Position numbers and translations under genes: made by a program. The notes beneath the pieces were generated by a model, which was given only the letters and a program-made list of their open reading frames with translations, was not told the origin of the DNA and did no database searches. DNA of 64,000 nucleotides from Scylla paramamosain (taxonomy: Eukaryota > Arthropoda > Malacostraca > Decapoda > Portunidae), in assembly GCF_035594125.1 (NCBI RefSeq), contig NC_087178.1:2156001-2220000 (forward strand). Reading direction: 5' to 3'. Position 1 is the first letter of the stretch. Every line of letters begins with the position of its first letter. Below are positions 50,369 to 64,000 of this stretch, in pieces.

Positions 50369-51499
50369 TTTTAGTTCAAGGCATAGTGTGGGTGTGTGGG
50401 AGGGTGGGTGGGTGGGGTTGTGTGCGCGCGCTCGTCAATGTATGCATGCCTGTACGCAATACTATATACTGAACTAAAGCTTTACACAATTCATATGGAT
50501 TTGACGAGAGAGAGAGGGGAAAAAAAAGGTCGTAATTAAAATAGTGAGCCCCTGTATGTTAACCTCTGACTTGCAAATAGGAGGGACGGCACAAGTACGT
50601 TCCATATAACTTGTTTTTTGAGCCTAACATTAAATTTCCCTGTCAGCGCTGCGTCATATGAATGCCGGAGTGTCGGCCGCCGCTCAACACAGCACACGTT
50701 GGAGAGAACTAAGTAAAATGGACACAAATACGTTGCGACATTTTTAACTGCTTTATGACACCACGCCTCGATAACTCGCCCAAACACGCCTAGATGGTGA
50801 TAGAGTAAAAATAAACTGCTAACCTCAAAATATTCCAACTCATCGATGACTCCTTTTATTGTCTATGTTGTGTTTATTCTATTCTAAACTTGCGTCAGGC
50901 CATTTCGTTAAGCTTCAGAAGAACGAAGAGCAGTCAGACAGTTGCAGGAATGAAGTAGGCACATAACGCCATTAGTAGATAGTTCATAATTGCTTATGTC
51001 TGCATATAGAGGTGTGATGACTACTCTTCATCTTCACATTCTTGCAAATATGCTATCGAATGTACCTAATGAACACTACCTTAATATATTTTACGATACG
51101 AAACACTCAGCACGCAAAGAAAAAAAAAGTTGATCAGTTCTCTTCATGCAAATAAATTCTTGTCGCCTATTAATTATTCAGATTTGAAAATATGCAAATT
51201 AACATAGAATACACTGCAGGGAAGGACTTGCATGTAATATTGGCACTTGAAAAAAAAATATATATATATAAAGAGACGAAGGCCACTTGTGTTTACGTAT
51301 GATTACAAAATTTAACAGTGAACCAATTTCGTCCCTCGAGTCTCTATCCAGCCTCCCCCTCCCCTGCCCCTCCCTCTCCCCCACCCCCTACTTACTCGTG
51401 ATTTATCCTATCGTATATTTTTTCTGATAATTAGAAAGTGGTGGAGGGTAATTAGTGTCTCTTGTGGCTCCTAAATCTTGCTCCACTCCCTCCCTTGGC

Positions 51500-51501
<2 letters not shown>
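50367..51501. other. Unique-looking sequence
   Basis: About 1.1 kb with no long array. A short GT/GGGT patch at 50387-50430 is the only low-complexity piece. No exon recognised. Confidence 0.5.

Positions 51502-51567
<66 letters not shown>
51502..51567. repeat. (CT)n microsatellite
   Basis: Pure 66-bp array. Confidence 0.97.
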
Positions 51568-51572
<5 letters not shown>

Positions 51573-51627
51573 AATTATTCCGAAGTAAGTGTCTTCTTTT
51601 CACGGATTTTTTAAGGCTTTTGACTGC

Positions 51628-51628
<1 letters not shown>

Positions 51629-51696
<68 letters not shown>
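51629..51696. repeat. (CT)n microsatellite
   Basis: Pure 68-bp array, 61 bp after the previous one. Confidence 0.97.
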
Positions 51697-51699
<3 letters not shown>

Positions 51700-51855
51700 C
51701 ACAAAACAAGTGCCCAGAGTCTTCCCTAATGGTGGTTAACGGCGGGGGAATCACAGAGGTGTTGTTACGGATCAATTTTTCATGGAATTACTCCGCGGCT
51801 TGCTAATGGGGAGGAATGGGCCGGCAGGGAATGGCCTATGTACTAACTAGAACGA

Positions 51856-51858
<3 letters not shown>

Positions 51859-51926
<68 letters not shown>
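51859..51926. repeat. (GT)n microsatellite
   Basis: Pure 68-bp array. Confidence 0.97.
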
Positions 51927-51927
<1 letters not shown>

Positions 51928-52016
51928 CTGTTGAGTATCACACTAAAAAGTCGACGAGTTTTGTCTATTATATATATATATTTTCTTTTTACAGAGAATT
52001 AGTATTGAATTTTACA

Positions 52017-52019
<3 letters not shown>

Positions 52020-52091
<72 letters not shown>
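52020..52091. repeat. (CT)n microsatellite
   Basis: Pure 72-bp array leading into pyrimidine-rich sequence to about 52270. Confidence 0.97.
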
Positions 52092-52095
<4 letters not shown>

Positions 52096-52369
52096 CATCC
52101 TCAGTCCTACCATCTCTCCTTCCTCAACATTCCCTATCCTTCACCATCTCTCCTTCAAATCTTCTGCTCCCTTCCCTCATTTTTCTTTTACATTCCTTGC
52201 CTTCCCTTCCTTTCCTCACATCACCCTGCATTCTCATCACTCCTTTCCGTCCCCTGCTTTGTCCTTTTTTCCTATGAAGCTTCCCTGAACTTCAGAAAGA
52301 AAAGAAGTGAGGATGTAGGGGGAGCTTAAGGAAAGCTAAATAAAAAAACCTAAATTTTTATGCGATATG

Positions 52370-52470
<101 letters not shown>

Positions 52471-52853
52471 GACGTCTTATTGCTGCTGTTCTGCTTTTTA
52501 AGAGTACGAGTCTAGGAAACGAAGAGAAGGATGAACAGAAGGGGAGGAAGAGCCGGTAAAGTGGAGGAGTGGAAGAGGAGAGGTACAGTGGCTAGTGGAG
52601 GCAAGATGGAGGAGTCAAGCCATGGAGAGAGAGAGAGAAAGAGAGGGTCATGAAAAATGGATGAAAATTAGGGTTGATAAGGAGGCATTAATAAAATAAC
52701 ATCAACGAAATGAAGACGGATGAAAGAAGGGAAGGAGGGAGGGAGAGAAAAGTAATGAAGGAGAGAGGAAGGAGAGATTAGTAGTGGAAATGTGGGGAAG
52801 GAAAGACGAATGTACGACCTTGAAAAAGAACAATACCCAAATTAGCTGACGGA

Positions 52854-52854
<1 letters not shown>

Positions 52855-52929
<75 letters not shown>
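52855..52929. repeat. (CA)n microsatellite
   Basis: Pure 75-bp array. Confidence 0.97.
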
Positions 52930-52932
<3 letters not shown>

Positions 52933-53089
52933 AAACTAAACATGGGTAAATACATAGCAAACTCTTTCTCCTCCTTCTTCACCTTTTCCTTTTTTTCCTC
53001 CATCTGTTCCTCCTCCTCCTCCTACCTCGGCAAGCACCTCCTCACGCTCCTCCAATCCTTATTTCCTACAGTTCTCAAACCTTCATGAC

Positions 53090-53200
<111 letters not shown>

Positions 53201-53376
53201 AAGACAACATTTCATACTGTAGTCTTATCTTGTCCTCCAATGTCACTTTTCTTTGATGTGCGTATCTTTCTCGCTATATTTACGAACCACAATCCTTAAT
53301 TTTACCTTTTTCATCCTCTTTTTTTGTTTTTCCTTATTAACTGTACTTCATGTCTCATCTTATAACCATCTGCATT

Positions 53377-53407
53377 TCTTCTTCTTCTTCTTCTTCTTCT
53401 TCTTCTT
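53377..53407. repeat. (CTT)n microsatellite
   Basis: Ten triplets. Confidence 0.95.
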
Positions 53408-55770
<2,363 letters not shown>

Positions 55771-56180
55771 ATGAATGCAACACACCACCACCACCACCAC
55801 CACCACCACCACCATCATCACCATCACTTGCATCACCATCCTAACAACCACTGCAACATCATCACCACTACCACTACAACTACAACTATTACATCTACAT
55901 TTTGCATCACCAACACCACTACAACAACAATTACTACCACTTACACAACCACCACTAGTACTTTAATTCCCTTTTCAGTACACCACCACTACAACCATCA
56001 CCAATACTACTAATACCACCACAATTGTGCCACCACCACCACCACGACCACCACTACTACTACTATTACCACCACTAGTACTTAAACCGATTGCAACACA
56101 CCACTGCCACGACCACCACCACAACTACCAATACTACTACCACTTGCAACACATCACCACCACCACCACCACCACCAGCA
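55771..56180. repeat. Degenerate CAC/ACT-rich block
   Basis: (CAC)n at 55785-55814, then CACTACAAC/CATCACC words in triplet phase, ending in a second (CAC)n at 56155-56176. Imperfect long-range duplication: 'ccaccactagtacttta' near 55950 and 'ccaccactagtacttaaa' near 56071. Confidence 0.8.
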
Positions 56181-56685
56181 TAGCCGTAGCCATCCACTCT
56201 TGCACGTCACTCCCGCCATCACAGTGCAGGCGAATACTGAACACCGCGATGCTCCACACTCGGATCGCCAACAGTGCATGCAAAAACAGGGGCTGGGAAA
56301 CCGAATAAACTTCATTGTAGTTCATTTTATCTACAAATACTCACCACTTTATAGAATTTTCCAGGTTATTTCCCCACACAGGTGAGATTTTTTTTCCTGA
56401 GCAGGTGAGATTCGTGTCTTTTTTTTTTTTTATTCTGTCCAGGTAAAGATCCCGATTTAGCGGATTACTCAATGTGCTTATTAGACTTGAGTGAACGTGA
56501 TGGGCGGCAGCGGATCTCAACGCTCGCGAGTTATATTTACTCAGACCAAAGAATTTATGGAGGGGAATTTTGTTACTGTTTTTTCTTCACCCTCTCTTTC
56601 TCCCTTTCTCTCCTTATTTTTGGGTACAGCCGCGTTAAGTTTAATAAGGGAGGGAGCGAGGGAATGCTATAATCATTAACACCCT
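56181..56685. other. Unique sequence with AGGTGAGATT repeats
   Basis: CAGGTGAGATT occurs at 56380-56390 and 56403-56413, each followed by a T run, a small tandem duplication. No exon recognised. Confidence 0.5.
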
Positions 56686-56689
56686 TCTC

Positions 56690-57716
56690 CCCACGCACAT
56701 GAACATGCCCGCCCTCCCCCAAACACACACGCCACTAAAGAAGCACACACACAAAAGAAAAACCTTCACACCACAACTGAATACCTGCACACACTCACGT
56801 TCCTTCACCGCCACACACTTGAACACACCACAAACTAAACAAAAAAACTACGATCCTTAAAATACACCCAAACTAAATAAAGAATACCTAAAACACAACT
56901 GATTAGAAACCTTAAAATACAAGCAAATTAACCACAAACCTTTAAAAATACGAAGTAGGCCCAAAAATCCTATAAACGTAAAACACAGCCATACCAACCC
57001 AAAAAACCTTGAAGCACGAAGAAACCAAACCCCTCCCCTTTAAAAATAACAACCAAATAAAGCCAGAAAACCCTAAACTAACCCCAAAATACCCTAAAAA
57101 CAACCATTCTAACTCATCCCCCCCAAAAAAAAATAAAACGAATATAATAAAAAAAAAAACTCAGAACACAAGGAAACTAATCCTCCCCAAAAATTAAAAC
57201 GATGAAACTAACCCAAAATAAAAAAAATATATATATAAATAAATAAATAAATAAATAAACAACTCAACAAAAACCTTTAACACTAACACTCCCAATAATT
57301 CAAACAAGTGCTACTACTATTACTACTACTACTACTAATAATAATAATAATAATAAACTAAGAACAACCGATCCAGCCCTGAATAAATCCTAAAATAACC
57401 AAACTAATTCTCTAAAAATCCCTAAAATCACCAACCTAACCCGCATTTCCCCCAAAAAGAGCCAATTTAAGTAAAAAAAAGTCTATAAAGTAAGCAAACT
57501 AAACTAAAAACTATAAAAAAAAACACAAAATTCCTTATAACAACCAAACTACCTTCCCACCCAATAAATAAATAAATAAACAAATAAATAAACAAAATGC
57601 AGCCAAACTAAACACCAAAAAAAAAAAATAAATAAATAAATAAAACCTAAACACCATCAAACTAAATGAACAAACCAAAAAATAAATAAACTAAATAATA
57701 ACAAAAATAAAACACC

Positions 57717-57719
<3 letters not shown>
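56690..57719. repeat. Nearly G-free A/C-rich block
   Basis: About 1 kb where plus-strand G is rare. Imperfect phrases such as 'ccttaaaatacaagcaaa', 'aaaccctaaactaacc' and 'ccctaaaaacaacc' recur, suggesting a decayed short tandem repeat. AAAT runs lie near 57235-57260, 57565-57595 and 57630-57645. Confidence 0.7.

Positions 57720-57779
<60 letters not shown>
57720..57779. repeat. (AC)n microsatellite
   Basis: Pure 60-bp array closing the G-poor block. Confidence 0.97.
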
Positions 57780-57782
<3 letters not shown>

Positions 57783-58079
57783 AACTAAATCAACAAGTGG
57801 TGGACAATACACAAACACACGACCGTCCCCATTCCCATCACCAATCCCCTTCCTACCCATTCCTCTTCCCCCATCCCCCATCCCCCTTCCAGCCTCGTGC
57901 TCCCCACCCCTAACCTTCAAAGGCTCGGCGGCTGTTCATACTGCAAAGGATTGTACAGGATTTAGCGGTCAGGAAGGAGACCTAGTAGCCAATCACATCC
58001 TGGAGGAGGAGGGAGGGGAGGGAGAAGGGAGGGGAAAAGGGAGAGAAAGGAGAGAGAGTGGTGGCTTGGTATGGAACGA

Positions 58080-58670
58080 AGAGCAACGTACGAGTAGCAA
58101 GGGCGAGAAGGGAGAGGTAGAGAAATGGACCGAAGGAGAGCAAGGGACATGAGAGTAAAGTTCTAAGGGAGGGAAAGGAGTAAGAGAGATGGACCGAGGG
58201 AGAGGAAGACAGACAGCAAGGTTATACGGGAGAAGGGAGAATAAGAGATGGATTGAAGGAGAGGAAGAGACCATGGGAGAGTAAGAAAGGTTGGATGGAC
58301 AGAGGGAGAGAAACAGAGGTTGGACCAAGGAAGAGTAAGAGGCAGACAAACCGAGGGAGAGCAAAAAGAAAGAGAATGAACCAAGGGAGAATAACCGACA
58401 TAGGAGAAACGAAGGGAGAGTAAGAGCCGGAGTGAAAAAAGGGAGAGTAAGAGAAAGAGGATAGACAGAGGAAAAGAAGGGAAAGAAATAAAGGATGGTC
58501 AAGGGAGATTAAAAGAGGGAGAACAGAATATACCGATAGAAAGGATGGACTGAGGGAGAGTAAGAGGGCGGATGGACCAAACGGAGAGGAAGTACGAGAG
58601 ATGGTCAGAGGGAAAGTAGATCAAGAGAGATAAAGGTCGGACCGAGGGAGGGAAGAAATGGTGGGAAGAG
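58080..58670. repeat. Degenerate purine-rich minisatellite
   Basis: A motif of the form GATGGACCGAGGGAGAGTAAGAG recurs at least a dozen times at irregular 25-45 bp spacing (for example near 58125, 58185, 58245, 58280, 58310, 58350, 58405, 58545, 58570, 58600 and 58630). Variants include GTTGGACCAAGGAAGAG. Confidence 0.75.
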
Positions 58671-59547
<877 letters not shown>

Positions 59548-59941
59548 GAGGAAGGAAAGAAGAAAAATAACAAAAGAGAAACAGAAGGAAAAGAAAGGGA
59601 AGAAGGAAAGGAGGAAAGAAGGAAGAGATGACGAATATTAAGCAGCATAATTAATCCCGACAAGAAACCTAACCTAATTTAACTAACCTAACCTGCTTCT
59701 GCCCAATATTGTTTACAGTCTGTCGGCGCCCCGCAAAACACCGCCCGGCTAACTACAGGATGTGAAGTTACTATTAAGGATGAAACGACCTAGAGGAATT
59801 CAGGGAAGGAGGAAGGAGAGAAAGGGAAGGCGGGGAAGTGATAGGGAGGGAAAGGTAAGATGTAGGGAGGAAAAGAGAAGGCAGGGAGAGAAGGAGGGAG
59901 ATAGAAGGCAGGGAGGGAGGAAGGGAAAGGTTTATTATATC

Positions 59942-59945
<4 letters not shown>

Positions 59946-60035
<90 letters not shown>
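59946..60035. repeat. (GA)n microsatellite
   Basis: Pure 90-bp array. Confidence 0.98.
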
Positions 60036-60037
<2 letters not shown>

Positions 60038-60208
60038 ACTTTTTCTTTTCATCCCATGTCTCATCTTTAATGAATCAGTTAAATTGTAAACACTAACAAC
60101 AACTTATGTAATCATCTTTCCTCTTTCCACTCCTCTAAATAAATAACAGATCAATCTTCCACATCTACTCTTCATTTTCTCCCGAGTTGGTTTGGCGTTT
60201 CGAAAGAG

Positions 60209-60253
60209 GGATTCGAACCCAGAACAAAAAGAAGCCAAACATTCCATTGTCCA
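60209..60253 (-). other. tRNA-like A-box/B-box pair (possible SINE head)
   Basis: On the minus strand an exact B-box (GGTTCGAATCC, 60219-60209) lies about 24 nt after TGGACAATGG (60253-60244), a loose A-box match. No cloverleaf can be drawn, so this is not a tRNA gene. A tRNA-derived SINE remnant is possible. Confidence 0.25.
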
Positions 60254-60285
60254 CCTGATTCACAACAGCGGGATGAGTGAAAGAC

Positions 60286-60287
<2 letters not shown>

Positions 60288-60359
<72 letters not shown>
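60288..60359. repeat. (GT)n microsatellite
   Basis: Pure 72-bp array. Confidence 0.97.
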
Positions 60360-60361
<2 letters not shown>

Positions 60362-60436
60362 CAGTGGAAAAAACGGATTTGTAAATATTGACTTTTTAGG
60401 AGTGAAAAGAGTTCATGTTTTCCTTTCGTGAACCAA

Positions 60437-60439
<3 letters not shown>

Positions 60440-60518
<79 letters not shown>
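60440..60518. repeat. (CT)n microsatellite
   Basis: Pure 79-bp array, 80 bp after the (GT)n array. Confidence 0.97.
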
Positions 60519-60520
<2 letters not shown>

Positions 60521-61179
60521 TAGATAACCTGACAAGACCTTATAGACAGTTTAGAAATAGAAAAGCACAGGCCATTACATTGATCTCAGTCTCATTACAT
60601 AACATTCCTATACACTGTTTCAACTTCTAATAAAATCGAGAGCGAAATATGATGAGTCTTTTTTATGATAACGTATTAATTTTGTTCTTATCACTCGCAT
60701 TGCTGGTAAAAAATAGACTTGTTTATTTTATCAGTAACAAACAAGACACAATACTAACAAATGTACAATTGTAAATGAAAAAGAAACATTGGTTAAAAAA
60801 TTTTTCTAAACATTTTCTCGCCTTCATTTAAATCAATCATCATCATTTAAATCATAAACTCCTCCAACTCCTCTTATTTTTCCTTTCCTTCTTCTCTTTC
60901 CTTCTCCATCTACTCATCTTCCTTAGTCCTCTTCCTCCTCCTCGTTCTCCTCCTCCTCTTCCATCTCCTCAATCATATCCCCTCCCCCCATCCTCCTCCT
61001 CCTCCTTTCCTCCTCAACATTACATTCATCGTAACTTCTCGACATGTCATTGGAAACACCTCATTTTGGTCCACACGTGTTGGGCGATAATTTTCACGCC
61101 ACACACTCACCAAAGAAAATCACAAATTCGCTATAATAGTAACGGAAATAAAGTTTGCAAGCCGCTCCACGCGCACGTA
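60519..61179. other. AT-rich then C/T-rich sequence
   Basis: Unique and AT-rich to about 60860, then CCTC/CTTC pyrimidine sequence to 61020. No exon recognised. Confidence 0.5.
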
Positions 61180-61185
61180 CGCACG

Positions 61186-61232
<47 letters not shown>
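61180..61232. repeat. (AC)n microsatellite
   Basis: Follows a GCACGTACGCACGCACGC lead. First of an AC-GT-CA triplet of arrays within 240 bp. Confidence 0.97.
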
Positions 61233-61234
<2 letters not shown>

Positions 61235-61289
61235 GCTTAAATCATTATCAAATAAGATAATTACAGACTTTTTTCCAGGTTGTGTTCTC

Positions 61290-61313
61290 GTGTGTGTGTG
61301 TGTGTGTGTGTGT
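61290..61313. repeat. (GT)n microsatellite
   Basis: Short array followed by CGCGCGTGCCTGCGTGCGTGCGTGCG, complementary to the GCACGCACGC lead of the AC array at 61180. Confidence 0.95.
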
Positions 61314-61379
61314 AAACGCGCGTGCCTGCGTGCGTGCGTGCGTCCGCCTATTATATTTAAGTTGACGGTCGCTTACTCA

Positions 61380-61381
<2 letters not shown>

Positions 61382-61419
<38 letters not shown>
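61382..61419. repeat. (CA)n microsatellite
   Basis: Pure 38-bp array. Confidence 0.97.
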
Positions 61420-61422
<3 letters not shown>

Positions 61423-62246
61423 ATCTCCATAAGCAATACTTTATTATTTTCCTCACTGTACCTTCTTTATTTTCCACCACCGCCACCACCACACACGGTC
61501 GACCTCAGTTACCAACATCTTTTTTTTTACATGTATATTTAAGTAATCGGTGAAGTTGGCGCGGTAATGTTGTGTGAGAGTCGCTGTTACGGTGGGCCAA
61601 CTTTCCTCGCGCGGTTGGAGTTAGCGGAGACTCCAAAATTATATAGGGAACTCCTGCCCGCCCCCCACCCCCTGCCCCTTCCATCCTTTCCTCCCCTCCA
61701 GGTCTTTTTATATTTTATTCATTTTGCAGCAAGAGTAATTTTCTCACTTTCGCCTCTTTCTCCATTTTCATTGTTTATTTTCTTTTGTTATTATATTTCA
61801 GTACAATTAACTATTTCTACTTTATTTTGTTATGCTTTTTTTCCTTTTTTTTTCCAGTCCTTCCATTTTCTATTCAAACGCCAACTTCTTTTTGTTCTTG
61901 ATTTCTTCGTTAATATTTCTTTCCTTTCTCCTCTCTTTTATTCTTTTTCTCTTGATCTCCTTTCTCCAGATTCCATTTTGGCCTCTATTCCTTTTCTTTC
62001 TTTCTTTCTCCCCCTTTTCATTTCTTCTTTCACCAACTACGTCTCTTCTTTTCTCCTTCTTTATCATGATTTTTCCCTTTGTTGTTGCATAATTTATTTC
62101 CTTTCCCAATAAAACAACACCAATATTTTGTCTGTTTGCTTGTGCGTTACTGTGTCTGTCTGTCAGCGTCTGTCTATCTGCCTGTGATTGTGTGGCTGTC
62201 CGTCTGTCTGTGTGCCTGTCCGTTAATTTTCTGTGTTTGTCCGTTA

Positions 62247-62248
<2 letters not shown>
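61420..62248. other. Mostly T/C-rich sequence
   Basis: 61690-62090 is pyrimidine-rich with TTTC/TTCC words. At 62130-62245 degenerate CTGTCTGT/GTCCGT words recur. No exon recognised. Confidence 0.5.

Positions 62249-62323
<75 letters not shown>
62249..62323. repeat. (CT)n microsatellite
   Basis: Pure 75-bp array. Confidence 0.97.
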
Positions 62324-62326
<3 letters not shown>

Positions 62327-62498
62327 CCGCCCGCCTCCCCTCCTTACCTCGCGCGGCTTCGTTCCACCTCAGCCCTGCAGGAGTGACGGAGGATGAAGCA
62401 TTTCTGGGCGGCTTGGATTGTATTAAACTCAACCCGTCGTCCCCCTCCAGCCAAGGCACGGAATTTAAGTAATTAATTCATGGTGTGACGCTCACGCT

Positions 62499-62824
<326 letters not shown>

Positions 62825-62829
62825 GTGGT

Positions 62830-63566
<737 letters not shown>

Positions 63567-63677
63567 GGCAGCAGCCTCAAGAGACAGGAAGTGACTTAAT
63601 GTGCAGTAATGTGCAAGTCTGGGCTCACCTCTGTCCCTCTGTGCACATGACAGCGTTGCGCAGAGCGGGGTACAAAG

Positions 63678-63719
63678 GGCAGGGTGCACATGGCGGGGTG
63701 CACATGGCGGGGTGCACAT
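63678..63719. repeat. 14-bp direct repeat, three units
   Basis: GGC(A/G)GGGTGCACAT three times head to tail. The first copy has A where the others have G. Confidence 0.93.
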
Positions 63720-64000
63720 GTACACGTCAGGGAGTCGCTGGCTTTCCACCGCCAGGAAAATCTGCAAAATCTGAAAGTCTCCATTTTTTCTCTACATTTC
63801 AGCGATTCTATTTTTCCTTTCGCCTCACATCGTTATGAAATATTGTACTAATATAAAATTCAGTCCGTTAGTATTTTTAACATTCCCCGTATTTTGTTTA
63901 TTTTTTTTGTCTACTAATAAAAAGAAAACGAATTCCATTTACTTGCCAACAAATAGTGTGAATTATACCTTTAAAAAAAACATATGGAGGTTTCACTATT
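63720..64000. other. AT-rich unique sequence at the window edge
   Basis: Nothing recognised. Confidence 0.5.

Noticed and set aside
59668..59693. CCTAACCTAA and CTAACCTAACC words resembling the arthropod telomere repeat (TTAGG)n
   Set aside because: Only two partial units each, interrupted by unrelated bases. Too short to call interstitial telomeric DNA.

Overview
Eukaryotic, almost certainly arthropod DNA, and most likely from a decapod crustacean. Three things suggest this. Long pure dinucleotide arrays, (AG/CT)n above all, then (AC/GT)n and some (AT)n, recur every kilobase or so. One coding exon is interrupted by a canonical GT-AG intron. A few pieces of interspersed repeat resemble ones I associate with crab and shrimp genomes. 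There is no operon structure, Shine-Dalgarno site or dense coding. By eye, simple repeats make up roughly a tenth of the window, with at least as much again in degenerate simple sequence.

The one gene I can support is a first coding exon on the minus strand at 18385-18523. It encodes the N-terminus and the first part of the RRM of an hnRNP C/RALY-family RNA-binding protein. It has a strong 5' splice site (GTGAGT), a 5' leader with a good upstream 3' splice site at 18686-18687, and two four-codon upstream ORFs. The rest of the RRM was not found between this exon and position 1, so the next exon is probably off the left edge, behind a long intron. A CpG-richer stretch at about 18960-19330 may hold the leader exon or promoter. 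Weaker gene hints are a possible pair of short exons around a 61-nt intron (28653-28857, plus strand) and a CCAAT/TATA promoter-like arrangement at 34770-34960 (plus strand).

Layout. 1-10 kb: purine/pyrimidine-biased sequence with many (CT)n arrays and a 26-bp minisatellite of ten units (5601-5860). 10-19 kb: mostly unique sequence, a small tandem duplication built around (CT)n (12.5-12.9 kb), and the hnRNP C/RALY-like exon. 19-29 kb: CpG-richer unique DNA with CTG/CAC/GCC trinucleotide tracts. 29-33 kb: dinucleotide arrays and a degenerate CAC-rich block. 33.4-34.6 kb: the most structured locus. It holds a large palindrome flanked by equal (TA)n tracts, with hammerhead-like cores suggesting Penelope-like element ends, directly followed by a degenerate ~150-bp tandem repeat in which one unit has given rise to an (AC)n array. 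35-56 kb: arrays, tetranucleotide minisatellites and unique stretches. 56.7-59.6 kb: two oppositely biased low-complexity blocks, one almost G-free and one purine-rich. 60-64 kb: further arrays, including a long GGT-TG-AG-GGT composite.

Nearly all long open frames here are translations of microsatellites (poly-LS, poly-RE, poly-HT, poly-CV and so on). They are not reported as genes.
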